64,000 nucleotides of DNA, taken from positions 1,364,001 through 1,428,000 of the forward strand of contig NZ_CP050152.1 in assembly GCF_011617245.1 (NCBI RefSeq). The letters are read 5' to 3'. Source of the DNA: Brevibacterium atlanticum. Lineage in GTDB: Bacteria > Actinomycetota > Actinomycetes > Actinomycetales > Brevibacteriaceae. How positions within the stretch are numbered: position 1 is the stretch's first letter; each line of letters opens with the position of its first letter. A program made the translations under genes and the position numbers. The notes under the pieces were generated by a model. The model saw only the letters and a program-made list of their open reading frames with translations, was not told the DNA's origin and did no database searches. This document shows positions 55,193 to 64,000 of this stretch, in pieces.

Positions 55193-58100
55193 GACCCGAA
55201 TCACATTCAAGGGGTCTTCGCGTGTTCTGGGAGCGTCGATCATCGGCGCTTCCCTGCTGCTGGCCGGGGGCACATCCGCCTTCGCCGCACCCACTCCGGA
55301 GTCCGCCGCATCCCAGACGTCCACCACCGAGTCTTCCCCTCAGCCCACTGATAGCGACAAGCAGAAATTCGAAATCACGCTCGGCATCGACGAAGAGGTC
55401 GAGGCCTCGCCTGGACTCGTCGTTCCCGTGACGCTGAGCGCGAAGGCCGGAACCGGCCTGAAGATCGTGCACGCCTCGAACAACGAGACCGTCAAGGGCA
55501 CGGAGACGGAACTGGCCACCGGAGGCGACGCTCTCGACGCGGAACTCGACGGGTCCGCGCTGGAACCCGGTACCTACATCGTCAAGACCGACGACAACCT
55601 CAAGAGCAGCGACGACTTCACGGTCAGCGACCCGGACGAGACGGATGCGAAAGATTCCGACCCGACGCCCGAGCCCACCGACTCCACTGCTGCCGATGAT
55701 GGGGAAGAGGATGAGTCCGAGACTCCTGCTGAGAAGTCGCCTTCCGAAGACGAAGAGGACGCGGCCGATGCCGACCTCGACGAGTTCTATCCGGAGCTGG
55801 CCAAGGAACTGTTCGGTCAGGACGACGGCACGTACACGATCTCCGATCCCAAGGGCGGCGGCACAGGCGCCGGAAACATTCCGTCGGGGCTGCAGAAGTA
55901 CTATAACCAGAGCGTCGATCTCAGCGGTGAGAACTGCCAGAAACTCGGGTACCCCGACTACACCTCGCGGATCGGACGCACACCTGAATGCGGCTACGTC
56001 ATCGCGCCTATCGATGCGAAGAACCCGAAGGCCGGCAACGTCGCCATCGCCATGATGAAGGTGCCTTCCGGCAAGGTCGTCGACGGCAAGTTCGAGAAGA
56101 CGAAGTCTCAGGGAACCGTGGCCTGGAATCCCGGCGGACCCGGCGGTTCCGGCATGACAATGGGTGTGGCTGGAGCCATCAGCGAACCCGACCTCGCCGC
56201 GAACTTCGACCTCGTGGGCTTCGACCCTCGAGGCACCGGCGGCTCGATGCCGTTCTCGCAGTGCTCGACGGATGAGCAGCTCGACGCCGACCGTGCCGAA
56301 GACGCCTGGGCCGGTGACCGTGACGAGGCAGAAGACCTGCTGAACGAGCAGTACGAACGCTATGCCGACGACTGCATCGAGAACACCGGCAAACTGTTCG
56401 ACCTCGGCGAGGATGGCCAGGAGAACCTGATGAAGCACCTCGGCACCTGGGATGCCGTGGGCGACCTCGACCTCATCCGGTCCACCAGCCAGGACGAGAA
56501 ACTCGACTACATCGGCTTCTCGTATGGCACACGGCTCGGCTACGTCTACGCTCAGAAGTTCCCGCAGAACGTCGGGAGGCTCGTCCTTGACGGGGCCGTG
56601 GACCCGGGCAATGTCGAAGCCTATAAGGCACTGAAGGACATCAACAAGGACCCGCAGACCTACCTCGACGCCAGCGGAAAGGTCGTCAAGGCCCAAGACG
56701 CCGACGAGGGCGAAGACGACTCGGTCAAGCAGATCGCCGGCTTCCAGGGCACCTTCGAGCAATTCGCCCTCGACTGCTCGGCCAAGGGCGCCGAAGGCAG
56801 GACCTGGGCCGAAACCTATGAGGGAATCGAGTTCCCCAAGCACCTGGAGAGCTTGGCTGACGAGACCTTCACTTGCGCACTTGGTGACGGCATCGACGAT
56901 CGAGACGCTCTGACGAAGGCGAACCAGAAGATCCTCCGAGCTCTGGAAGGCAACCCGGTGCCGACCGGCGTCGACGGCGATGACCGCGACGTCACATTCG
57001 GTGACGCGCGCACCGGTGTCATCCAGGCGCTGTACTCCGAATCCCTGTGGCCAGATCTGGCACTGGGGCTGGCTGAGCTGAAAACGGGAGACTCCGCGGG
57101 AGTGCTCATGCAGCTGGCCGACAGCTACAACGAACGCGACGCAGAGGGCCACTACGACCCGATGCTGCAGGCCTTCACCAATATCCGCTGCACCGATGAG
57201 AACAGCTTCGGCAAGAAGCCGGACATCAAGGAGCTGCGCGACCTCGCCAAGCGCTACGACGAGGCAGGTCCGTTCCAATCGGCATCGGTGTCTCCCGGAG
57301 TCTACGACTACTGCGACTTCTGGAAGTTCAAGGGCACACTGCCCAAGCCGAAGCATCTGACAGCCGTGCCGAACGTCCTTGTAGTGTCTACCTCGCACGA
57401 CTCCGCGACACCGTATGCCGCGGGAGTGAAGCTGGCCCGCACGATCGACGGCAGCCTGCTCTCGGTCTCGGGGGCCTCGCACACTTCGTATATGTCCGGG
57501 GATGAGAACAAGGCGTGCACGGACGTGACCGTCAACGGGTTCCTGACGAAGGGCACCCTGCCCAAGCTCGGTGACTTCGGGCCGAAGCTGCCCAAGCCCG
57601 ACACCGCTGTCGACGACAGGGACGAGACCATCACTCTGCCCAACCGGTGCAAGATGGATACCTTCCGCGCCGACGAATTCACTCTCTCGAAGGACACTGT
57701 CCACGCTGGTGACAACGTGCGGGCCACGGTCAAGCATCTCGGATCCGAGCAGGCCTACACCGTGGAGTTCGAGACCGGAGGCACATTCGGCAAGCTGAGC
57801 ACCGACAACGGCGGAAATGCCACCGCCGAGGTGGCCGTGCCCAAGGCTGCCGAGCCCGGGGCCTACGTCGTCCAGGTCCTTGACGCCGACGGCAAGACCG
57901 CCGCGAACACTACGTTGACGGTTGTGGGCGAAGACGACGGGAAGAGCGATGACGGAAGCAAGGACGGAAAGGACGATGACGACCCGAAGGGCGGCGGATC
58001 CGATGACGGAGGTTCGGACGGAGCGACTGCCGGGTCGAACGGGGGTTCGTCTGATGGGTCTGCGGACGGTCAGGACAACAACGGCAGCGGCGGCGGAGGC

Positions 58101-58217
58101 GGGCACCTTCCTCGGACCGGCGCCGAATTCCTGCCGCTGATCGCCGCCGCACTCGCCCTGCTCGCAGCCGGCGGGCTCGTCTATCGCGCCTCGAGGCGAA
58201 AGACCGCTGCGCACTGA
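55191..58217 (+). CDS. Secreted, sortase-anchored alpha/beta-hydrolase peptidase (tripeptidyl aminopeptidase type, S33)
   Basis: 1008 residues. A signal peptide covers about 1-33 (LLLAGGTSAFAAP). An Ig-like, very acidic N-terminal region follows (about 55-210), then an S33-type catalytic domain (about 220-800). The oxyanion/prolyl-peptidase motif is AWNPGGPGGSGM, the nucleophile Ser444 lies in GFSYG, the acid is Asp737 in STSHDSATP, and the base His764 in SGASHTSYM. A second Ig-like segment (about 830-910), a disordered Asp/Gly/Ser wall-spanning stretch, and a C-terminal sorting signal LPRTG plus hydrophobic helix plus RASRRK complete the protein. It probably degrades peptides outside the cell while linked to peptidoglycan. 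Much longer than the usual ~500-residue family form because of the added domains. Confidence 0.92.
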   Translation: MTRITFKGSSRVLGASIIGASLLLAGGTSAFAAPTPESAASQTSTTESSPQPTDSDKQKFEITLGIDEEVEASPGLVVPVTLSAKAGTGLKIVHASNNETVKGTETELATGGDALDAELDGSALEPGTYIVKTDDNLKSSDDFTVSDPDETDAKDSDPTPEPTDSTAADDGEEDESETPAEKSPSEDEEDAADADLDEFYPELAKELFGQDDGTYTISDPKGGGTGAGNIPSGLQKYYNQSVDLSGENCQKLGYPDYTSRIGRTPECGYVIAPIDAKNPKAGNVAIAMMKVPSGKVVDGKFEKTKSQGTVAWNPGGPGGSGMTMGVAGAISEPDLAANFDLVGFDPRGTGGSMPFSQCSTDEQLDADRAEDAWAGDRDEAEDLLNEQYERYADDCIENTGKLFDLGEDGQENLMKHLGTWDAVGDLDLIRSTSQDEKLDYIGFSYGTRLGYVYAQKFPQNVGRLVLDGAVDPGNVEAYKALKDINKDPQTYLDASGKVVKAQDADEGEDDSVKQIAGFQGTFEQFALDCSAKGAEGRTWAETYEGIEFPKHLESLADETFTCALGDGIDDRDALTKANQKILRALEGNPVPTGVDGDDRDVTFGDARTGVIQALYSESLWPDLALGLAELKTGDSAGVLMQLADSYNERDAEGHYDPMLQAFTNIRCTDENSFGKKPDIKELRDLAKRYDEAGPFQSASVSPGVYDYCDFWKFKGTLPKPKHLTAVPNVLVVSTSHDSATPYAAGVKLARTIDGSLLSVSGASHTSYMSGDENKACTDVTVNGFLTKGTLPKLGDFGPKLPKPDTAVDDRDETITLPNRCKMDTFRADEFTLSKDTVHAGDNVRATVKHLGSEQAYTVEFETGGTFGKLSTDNGGNATAEVAVPKAAEPGAYVVQVLDADGKTAANTTLTVVGEDDGKSDDGSKDGKDDDDPKGGGSDDGGSDGATAGSNGGSSDGSADGQDNNGSGGGGGHLPRTGAEFLPLIAAALALLAAGGLVYRASRRKTAAH

Positions 58218-58277
58218 CGAATGATCCGCAATGCGACCTCCGCCTCGAAAGGAAGCAGCGGATGAGTGAGCAGTGAG

Positions 58278-58312
58278 CGAGCCGGGAACGGAACCTATCC
58301 GTTCCCGGCTCG
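58278..58312 (+). terminator. Hairpin terminator after the peptidase gene
   Basis: A perfect 15-bp stem (58278-58292 with 58298-58312) with 5-nt loop ACCTA, 60 bp after the stop. Confidence 0.8.
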
Positions 58313-58670
58313 CCTGCGGTCGGGCCCGATGGTCGGGCCCGATGCGGCTGCGGCGGGGGAGGGGACTGCGGCGGTCGCTGAACCGTCACGGACCGGCCGA
58401 GGGCAGGGCCGCCTCGGCGAAGGAGAGATTGTAAGTGACTTCACGCTGTGAAGCGAGCACCGTGTGGAAGATTCATCGCCCGTAGTGTAAGGTTGATGAT
58501 TGGTCTGTTCTCACTCAACTCACCCTTTTTCGGATGTGGGCGGCTTCTGCCATCCACTCCTTTTCATGTGGTGACGAGGACTGCAGTCCAAGGGGTCGCC
58601 GACGTGAGTCGGTGATACACGATTACGTCGAACGCGAGGGTATCGCGGGAATACGAGGTTAGCGAACGAT
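58313..58670 (+). other. Gene-free region upstream of infA
   Basis: No supportable gene. It contains a 13-bp direct tandem repeat GTCGGGCCCGATG (58319-58331 and 58332-58344) and must hold the infA promoter. TAAGGT near 58488 is a possible -10 but lacks a convincing -35. Confidence 0.45.
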
Positions 58671-58892
58671 ATGGCCAAAAAAGAAGGGGTCATTGAGATC
58701 GAAGGGACCGTTGTCGAGGCTCTGCCGAACGCATCGTTTCGGGTTGAGCTGAGCAACGGGCACAAGGTGTTGGCGCACATCTCCGGAAAGATGCGTCAGC
58801 ATTACATCCGCATCCTTCCCGAGGACCGGGTCATCGTGGAGCTGTCTCCCTATGACCTCTCGCGCGGACGAATCGTTTACCGGTACAAGTAA
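58671..58892 (+). CDS. infA: Translation initiation factor IF-1
   Basis: 73 residues, exact family length. IF-1 is an OB-fold protein that occupies the A site during initiation. It begins [20 protein letters not shown] and contains [20 protein letters not shown] and ends [12 protein letters not shown]. It heads the infA-rpmJ-rpsM-rpsK-rpoA-rplQ cluster. Confidence 0.98.
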   Translation: MAKKEGVIEIEGTVVEALPNASFRVELSNGHKVLAHISGKMRQHYIRILPEDRVIVELSPYDLSRGRIVYRYK

Positions 58893-58953
58893 GGATCTTC
58901 GATCATTCGCGTCTTGCTCCCGTCGGGAACAAGGACCGAAAGAAGGAAAAACG

Positions 58954-59067
58954 ATGAAGGTTAAGCCCAGCGTCAAGAAGATCTGCGAAAACTGCCAGAT
59001 TACCCGCCGTCACGGCCGGGTCATCGTCATCTGCTCCAACCCGCGCCACAAGCAGCGTCAGGGCTGA
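58954..59067 (+). CDS. rpmJ: 50S ribosomal protein L36
   Basis: 37 residues from ATG 58954, after AAGAAGGAAAAACG. L36 (bL36) is the smallest ribosomal protein. It is the zinc-binding form: the ligand set is C-E-N-C in [14 protein letters not shown] plus Cys and His in [13 protein letters not shown]. Confidence 0.97.
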   Translation: MKVKPSVKKICENCQITRRHGRVIVICSNPRHKQRQG

Positions 59068-59279
59068 GCAGCTCTTTCAGCAGATCGAGGCTCCTCCGGG
59101 AGTCTCAAGCAGCACCACACCCGCGCAAACCTCGCCATCTGCGCATGAGCGGTTCGGAAGTGTTCACCTCCGGGCCGTGAATCGCAGGACGACACCTCCG
59201 GTCGGGGGCCGGAGACCTTGGGAGACCAGGGACAGGTTTGCATCAGCACCTCCGAAACAACAACAGGAGATACGTACCT

Positions 59280-59648
59280 ATGGCACGACTTGCCGGAGTC
59301 GACATCCCGCGTGAAAAGCGCGTGGAGGTCGCCTTGACATACATCTATGGTGTGGGCCGCACCCGTGCGCGCCAGACCCTGACCGAAACGGGAATCAGCC
59401 CTGATACCCGTGTGAAGGACTTGAGCGACGCAGAGCTCGTCCAGCTGCGTGACTACATCGAGGGCACATTCCAGGTTGAGGGTGACCTCCGTCGTGAGGT
59501 GGCCGCCGATATTCGCCGCAAGGTCGAAATCGGAAGCTATGAAGGCCTGCGTCACCGCCGCGGTCTCCCGGTTCGCGGACAGCGGACCAAGACGAATGCG
59601 CGTACCCGCAAGGGACCCAAGCGCACCGTGGCCGGTAAGAAGAAGTAA
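59280..59648 (+). CDS. rpsM: 30S ribosomal protein S13
   Basis: 122 residues from ATG 59280 after ACAGGAGATACG; the frame runs upstream to 59238 without similarity. S13 (uS13) bridges to the 50S subunit and contacts P-site tRNA. It begins [20 protein letters not shown] and ends with the basic [20 protein letters not shown] tail. A 212-bp gap separates it from rpmJ. Confidence 0.98.
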   Translation: MARLAGVDIPREKRVEVALTYIYGVGRTRARQTLTETGISPDTRVKDLSDAELVQLRDYIEGTFQVEGDLRREVAADIRRKVEIGSYEGLRHRRGLPVRGQRTKTNARTRKGPKRTVAGKKK

Positions 59649-59700
59649 CTCGCTCACCCGGTTGGCTAGGACCAACCACCTCGATCAGGAGTAAGGACAT

Positions 59701-60105
59701 ATGCCTCCCAAGTCACGCGCCGCAACAGCGCGCAAGCCTCGCCGCAAGCTGAAGAAGAATATCGTCGCCGGCCAGGCCCACATCAAATCAACCTTCAACA
59801 ACACCATCGTGTCGATCACCGACCCGTCCGGTGCTGTCATCTCCTGGGCCTCCTCAGGTGAGGTCGGCTTCAAGGGTTCGCGCAAGTCGACCCCGTACGC
59901 CGCTCAGATGGCTGCCGAATCGGCCGCTCGTCGGGCGCAGGAACACGGCCTGAAGAAGGTCGACGTGTTCGTCAAGGGCCCGGGCTCGGGCCGCGAGACC
60001 GCGATCCGTTCGCTGCAGGCCGCCGGTCTGGAACTGGGTACCATCCAGGATGTCACCCCGGTTCCGTTCAACGGCTGCCGTCCCCCCAAGCGCCGCCGCG
60101 GCTGA
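59701..60105 (+). CDS. rpsK: 30S ribosomal protein S11
   Basis: 134 residues. S11 (uS11) is a platform protein near the E site. The basic N-terminus [20 protein letters not shown] is followed by [20 protein letters not shown] and the C-terminal signature [18 protein letters not shown]. The next gene is rpoA after 146 bp; rpsD, often found between them, is absent. Confidence 0.98.
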   Translation: MPPKSRAATARKPRRKLKKNIVAGQAHIKSTFNNTIVSITDPSGAVISWASSGEVGFKGSRKSTPYAAQMAAESAARRAQEHGLKKVDVFVKGPGSGRETAIRSLQAAGLELGTIQDVTPVPFNGCRPPKRRRG

Positions 60106-60251
60106 TCCTGAAACTGCAACGGATGTCGGATCACGGTCCGACATCGGTCGCAGAACGGATTCCCAGATAACCCGAACCGTTCTTCATGGCCTGATGCCAT
60201 GACGTGCAGTGCGAACGTCATATAGCGGATGTTCGCTGAAAGGAAGCCCAC

Positions 60252-61250
60252 GTGCTCATTGCACAGCGCCCAACGCTCACGGAAGAAATCGTCTCCGATA
60301 ACCGCTCACGGTTCGCCATCGAACCGCTCGAACCCGGATTCGGCTACACCCTCGGCAACTCGCTTCGTCGGACCCTGCTGTCCTCGATTCCTGGTGCCGC
60401 CGTCACATCCATCCGGATCGACGGAGTCCTCCACGAGTTCAGCACCGTTCCGGGAGTGAAGGAGGATGTCACCGAATTCATCCTCAACCTGAAGTCCCTG
60501 GTCGTGTCGTCCGAATTCGACGAACCGGTCGTCGCCTATCTGCGCAAGCAGGGTCCCGGCACTGTGACCGCTGCCGACGTCTCTGCTCCCGCTGGGGTCG
60601 AGATCCACAATCCGGACCTGCACATCGCCACGCTGAATGGTGAAGGTCGTCTGGATATGGAACTGACCATCGAACGCGGACGCGGATATGTGTCGAGCGC
60701 GCAGAACAAGAACGCGGATGCAGAGATCGGCCGGATCCCGGTCGATTCGATCTACTCCCCGGTTCTCAAGGTCACCTACAAGGTCGAAGCCACGCGTGTC
60801 GAACAGCGCACTGACTTCGATCGCCTCGTCCTCGACGTCGAGACCAAGCCCTCGATGACCCCGCGTGATGCCATCGCATCGGCGGGCAAGACCCTGGTCG
60901 AGCTCTTCGGCCTGGCTCGAGAGCTCAACGTCGAAGCCGAAGGCATCGAGATCGGACCCTCGCCTGTGGACGCGGCCCTGGCCGCCGACCTGGCGCTGGC
61001 CATCGAAGATCTCGACCTGACCGTGCGCTCCTACAACTGCCTCAAGCGTGAGGGCATCCACACCGTCGGTGAGCTCGTTGCTCGCAGCGAAGCCGACCTG
61101 ATGGATATCCGCAACTTTGGTTCGAAGTCGATCGACGAGGTCAAGGCGAAGCTCAACGAGCTCGGCCTCAGCCTCAAGGACAGTCCTGCCGGATTCGAAT
61201 CCGGTCTCGTTGATGAGGACCAGTCCTACGTCGAAGACGAACAGTACTGA
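60252..61250 (+). CDS. rpoA: DNA-directed RNA polymerase subunit alpha
   Basis: 332 residues from GTG 60252 with GAAAGGAAG upstream. The N-terminal domain (about 1-230) dimerises and scaffolds RpoB/Rpo[27 protein letters not shown], with a [20 protein letters not shown] loop. After a flexible linker, the C-terminal domain (about 250-315) binds UP elements and activators: [20 protein letters not shown], with [19 protein letters not shown]. An acidic tail ends the protein. Confidence 0.98.
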   Translation: MLIAQRPTLTEEIVSDNRSRFAIEPLEPGFGYTLGNSLRRTLLSSIPGAAVTSIRIDGVLHEFSTVPGVKEDVTEFILNLKSLVVSSEFDEPVVAYLRKQGPGTVTAADVSAPAGVEIHNPDLHIATLNGEGRLDMELTIERGRGYVSSAQNKNADAEIGRIPVDSIYSPVLKVTYKVEATRVEQRTDFDRLVLDVETKPSMTPRDAIASAGKTLVELFGLARELNVEAEGIEIGPSPVDAALAADLALAIEDLDLTVRSYNCLKREGIHTVGELVARSEADLMDIRNFGSKSIDEVKAKLNELGLSLKDSPAGFESGLVDEDQSYVEDEQY

Positions 61251-61273
61251 TTTAGACCTAGGAGTAACTCACA

Positions 61274-61837
61274 ATGCCAACCCCCACCAAGGGCCCCCGC
61301 CTCGGCGGATCGCCCACACACGAGCGCCTGATGCTCAACAACATGGCAGCTCAGCTGTTCGAGCACAAGCAGATCACCACGACCGTGACCAAGGCCAAGC
61401 GCCTGCGCCCGGTCGCCGAGCGGATGATCACGAACGCCAAGAAGGGTGACCTGGCAGCACGTCGTCGCGTGCTCGGTCAGATCACCGACAAGTCGATCGT
61501 GCACGAGCTCTTCACCTCGATCGCCGAGACCATGGCCGAGCGTCCCGGTGGCTACACCCGGATCACCAAGATCGGTCCGCGCCCCGGCGACAACGCGCCG
61601 ATGGCCGTCATCGAACTGGTCCTCGAGCCCTACTCGCCGAAGCAGGCCACCGTGAAGGAAGCCGAGCAGGCCACCGCCGCTGCCGCTCCCGCCGCGGACG
61701 AGGCTCCGGCAGAAGCCGAAGAGGCACCGGCTGAGGCCGAGGTCGTCGAGGCTGATGCTGAGGTCGTCGACGAGGCTCCGGTCGAGGCCGACGCCGAGAC
61801 CGCCGAAGAGTCCACCGAGGCTGCTGAGGAGAAGTAA
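61274..61837 (+). CDS. rplQ: 50S ribosomal protein L17 with acidic C-terminal tail
   Basis: 187 residues. The family core (bL17) is the first ~120: [40 protein letters not shown] and [20 protein letters not shown]. The last ~65 residues are a low-complexity tail of Ala/Glu/Val with Asp (repeats of the E-A-P-A-E-A type). Long acidic L17 tails are known in actinobacteria. Last gene of the ribosomal superoperon; a terminator follows. Confidence 0.97.
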   Translation: MPTPTKGPRLGGSPTHERLMLNNMAAQLFEHKQITTTVTKAKRLRPVAERMITNAKKGDLAARRRVLGQITDKSIVHELFTSIAETMAERPGGYTRITKIGPRPGDNAPMAVIELVLEPYSPKQATVKEAEQATAAAAPAADEAPAEAEEAPAEAEVVEADAEVVDEAPVEADAETAEESTEAAEEK

Positions 61838-61885
61838 CATCCTCTGGGCGGTCTGCTCCGTGTGACGGAGCCGCCGCCGAACACA

Positions 61886-61918
61886 TCGGGCGGGCATCCA
61901 CATCGGATGCCCGCCCGA
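61886..61918 (+). terminator. Hairpin terminator after rplQ
   Basis: A perfect 14-bp stem TCGGGCGGGCATCC/GGATGCCCGCCCGA with loop ACATC, 48 bp after the rplQ stop. Confidence 0.82.
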
Positions 61919-62042
61919 CGTGTATTCACCGCTGGCGCCTGCTGGGCTGTGCTCGTGTGCAGTCCTGCGAGCGTGCGAGTGTTCGTGCGCAGGCTTGACC
62001 CGCAGAGCGCAACGTCAACGTCGACTCAGCGCGTTGGTGCCT

Positions 62043-62111
62043 GCGCATACACTTCGCGGCACCGCGCACCGCAGGAACGGTGCGAGGTGCCGCGAACTGT
62101 AGGTTATGCGC
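62043..62111. repeat. Long imperfect palindrome between rplQ and putP
   Basis: An inner stem of 19 bp (62053-62071 with 62078-62096) has a single mismatch and a 6-nt loop. Beyond an asymmetric internal loop, GCGCATA (62043-62049) pairs with TATGCGC (62105-62111). It lies 25 bp after the putP stop on the other strand and may terminate it. The sequence differs from the other long hairpins in the window. Confidence 0.8.
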
Positions 62112-62135
62112 GCGGCAGTGCGCTGCCTCGGAGGC

Positions 62136-63677
62136 TCAGCGTCCTGCCACAGGCTGCCTCTTCACCCGAGAGAGGGCCACGGACTCGTCGAACTCCCTGT
62201 CGGATTCCGCATCGTGCTTGTATGTGAACAGGCTGACGACGATCGCTACGACGAGGTTGACGATGAAGCCGGGGATGATCTCGTAGATGTCGTCGGTGAG
62301 CGGAGTGCTCACCTGGCCCCATACGAACGCGACGACGGCTCCGGAGAGCAGACCGAACAGGGCGCCCCAATTGCTCAGACGCTTCCAGAACAGGGTGAGC
62401 AGCACGATCGGTCCGAACGAGGCTCCGAAGCCCGCCCAGGCGAATGCCACCAGGTCGAGGATGCTGTTCGACGGAGAGATCGCCAGGACCACGGCGATGA
62501 TGGCGACGACGAGGACGCCGAGGCGGCCGAGCAGCACATACGTCTTGTCCTGCAGCGTACGTGTCGACCCGGCGCGCAGAGCGACGATCTTGAATAGGTC
62601 CTCGATGAGCGCCGAGGAGGTGACGACGAGCTGCGAGGAGACCGTCGACATGATCGCGGCCAGTACCGCGGCGAGCACCAGCCCGGCGATGAAGGGATGG
62701 AAGAGGATCTGCGCGAGATCGAGGAACACGGTCTCCGCGTCGGACGGCTCCATATCGGCGTGCTGGGAGAAGTACGAGATCCCGACGATGGCCGTGGCCA
62801 CGGCACCGAGGGCGGAGATACCCATCCAGCTGACGCCGATGCGTCGGGCGACCGCAGCATCGACCGGAGAGCGCAGGGCCATGAAGCGCACGATGATGTG
62901 CGGCTGGCCGAAGTATCCGAGCCCCCAGGCCAAGGATGAGATCACGGCGAGGTAGGCGCCGCTGGCCCAGAACGGTTCGCTGCCGAGGAGGCTGAGGAGT
63001 CCGGGGTCGATGTCCCTGACATTGTTGATGACGGTGGCCGGTCCGCCGGCATTGATCACGGCGACGATGGGTACGGCGACGAGGGCCGCGAACATGAGCA
63101 GGCCCTGCGCCACATCGGTCAGCGTCGCCCCGAGGAACCCGCCGAAGAGCGTGTAGATCATGGTGACAGCCGCGACGAGGAGCATTCCGCCGAGATAGTT
63201 GAGGCCGAAGCTCGATTCGAAGAATTTGCCCGCGGCCACCATTCCGGACGAGACATAGAAGGTGAAGAACACGAGGATGATGACGCCGCAGACGATCCGC
63301 AGCAGTCGGGTCCGGTCCGTCAGCCGCTGTTCGAAGAAGCTGGGGATCGTGATCGAGTCACCCGCGTTCTCGGTGAAGGCGCGCAGGCGCGGAGCCACGA
63401 GCTTCCAGTTGACCCAGGCACCGGCTGTCAGGCCGATGGCAATCCAGGCTTCGATGAGCCCGGAGACATAGATCGCACCCGGCAGGCCCATGAGCAGCCA
63501 GCCGGACATGTCGGAGGCGCCGGCGCTGAGCGCCGCCACGGATGGGCGCAGCCCGCGCCCGGCGAGCATATAGTCGTCGAGGTTGTTCTTCGTCTTCCGA
63601 TAGGCGAACCAGCCGATGGCCAGCATGGCGGCGAAGTAGAGGACGATCGCTATCGTCCGGAAGGTCGTCTCTGTCAC
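62136..63677 (-). CDS. putP: Sodium/proline symporter PutP
   Basis: 513 residues, about 13 hydrophobic helices, SSS family. It imports proline with sodium, as nutrient or osmoprotectant. Typical segments: WFAYRKTKNNLDDYMLAGRG in the first loop, LSAGASDMSGWLLMGLPGA containing the substrate/sodium-site Ser and Asp of helix 2, GGFLGATLTDVAQGLLMF, and the helix 9 region AAIMSTVSSQLVVTSSALIEDL with the paired Ser/Thr. The C-terminal tail is short and charged. It lies downstream of the purU fragment on the same strand with a 186-bp gap, so probably has its own promoter. Confidence 0.94.
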   Translation of the reverse strand: MTETTFRTIAIVLYFAAMLAIGWFAYRKTKNNLDDYMLAGRGLRPSVAALSAGASDMSGWLLMGLPGAIYVSGLIEAWIAIGLTAGAWVNWKLVAPRLRAFTENAGDSITIPSFFEQRLTDRTRLLRIVCGVIILVFFTFYVSSGMVAAGKFFESSFGLNYLGGMLLVAAVTMIYTLFGGFLGATLTDVAQGLLMFAALVAVPIVAVINAGGPATVINNVRDIDPGLLSLLGSEPFWASGAYLAVISSLAWGLGYFGQPHIIVRFMALRSPVDAAVARRIGVSWMGISALGAVATAIVGISYFSQHADMEPSDAETVFLDLAQILFHPFIAGLVLAAVLAAIMSTVSSQLVVTSSALIEDLFKIVALRAGSTRTLQDKTYVLLGRLGVLVVAIIAVVLAISPSNSILDLVAFAWAGFGASFGPIVLLTLFWKRLSNWGALFGLLSGAVVAFVWGQVSTPLTDDIYEIIPGFIVNLVVAIVVSLFTYKHDAESDREFDESVALSRVKRQPVAGR

Positions 63678-63863
63678 GAGAGGTCAGCTCCTTAGGTAGG
63701 CCGACGCGACCCTACAGGAGAAGTGCCCGGACGTGTGAATTGCCTTGGCAGAAGCTGGGCGCCGACAGTGCGCACCGGCGCTCGGAGGGCGGACGCCGGT
63801 TCGACGGAGGCACCCCGCCGAGGTGGGGCTCGGCTGAGTACGATACTCAGTCGAGCACGAGCC

Positions 63864-64000
63864 TCAGTTGAAGACGACGGTGCGGTGGCCGTCCATGAGC
63901 ACCCGGCCCTGCGCATGCCAGGCGACGGCCCGTGCGAGCACGGCCGCCTCGACGTCCTGACCGCGCTGGACGAAGTCGGCGATCGCTCGATTGTGATCGA
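63864..64000 (-). CDS. purU: Formyltetrahydrofolate deformylase (PurU), C-terminal fragment
   Basis: An open frame entering from the right edge and ending with TGA at 63864-63866 encodes the last ~44 residues of a larger protein. They contain DHNRAIADFVQRGQDVEAAV and LARAVAWHAQGRVLMDGHRT followed by VVFN. This matches the conserved C-terminus of PurU, which hydrolyses 10-formyltetrahydrofolate to formate and tetrahydrofolate. The N-terminal ACT domain and the active-site region lie beyond the window. A competing frame here gives a 74-residue product without similarity and is rejected. Confidence 0.85.
   Translation of the reverse strand, partial: DHNRAIADFVQRGQDVEAAVLARAVAWHAQGRVLMDGHRTVVFN

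Noticed and set aside
54990..58214. A ~1070-codon minus-strand frame opposite the secreted peptidase
   Set aside because: The plus-strand protein has signal peptide, catalytic triad and sorting signal; the opposite frame has none of these.
63692..63916. A 74-residue minus-strand frame near the right edge
   Set aside because: The alternative frame at 63864-64000 matches the PurU C-terminus clearly; the 74-residue product is an overlapping shadow.

Overview
The window reads as a high-GC actinobacterium. The closest fit is Micrococcales, probably Brevibacterium or a near relative. This rests on base composition, GTG/TTG starts, the order of the ribosomal superoperon, the furA-katG pair, the absence of rpsN from the spc cluster and of rpsD from the alpha cluster, and sortase-type surface proteins. 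The genus is an inference. No prophage, transposase, rRNA or CRISPR array was seen. Both edges cut genes: murB on the left and purU on the right.

Layout. 1-5351: end of murB, a membrane-anchored metallophosphoesterase, tRNA-Trp, secE, nusG, rplK and rplA. 5352-9770: an ethanol/aldehyde oxidation cassette (GAF regulator, aldehyde dehydrogenase, Zn alcohol dehydrogenase), with copies of one long palindrome at both ends and a third copy inside. It separates rplKA from rplJL. 10021-11001: rplJ-rplL behind an attenuator-like leader. 11184-14400: three overlapping genes for related membrane proteins of unknown function, the best candidate here for an undescribed system. 14480-16460: a metallo-beta-lactamase-fold hydrolase divergent from a double GNAT protein. 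16715-24135: rpoB-rpoC. 24305-26016 (minus): pfkA coupled to a DUF1707-type protein. 26102-32783: a GT2-GtrA fusion, a GT39-like membrane glycosyltransferase, a response regulator, a sensor kinase and a Gly-rich membrane protein, all on one strand and mostly overlapping. 32957-35761 (minus): furA-katG.

36280-61837 holds most of the translation machinery: rpsL-rpsG-fusA-tuf, the S10 cluster (rpsJ to rpsQ), the spc cluster (rplN to rplO), secY-adk-map, and infA-rpmJ-rpsM-rpsK-rpoA-rplQ. It is interrupted once, between map and infA, by a PLP aminotransferase on the minus strand and a large LPxTG-anchored secreted peptidase. The right end carries putP and the last codons of purU, both on the minus strand.

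Recurring themes: very long, near-perfect intergenic hairpins of several unrelated sequences; low-complexity tails on core proteins (acidic on NusG and L17, Arg-Gly rich on S3 and S5); and Gly/Ser-rich extracytoplasmic stretches in the glycosyltransferase/two-component cluster.
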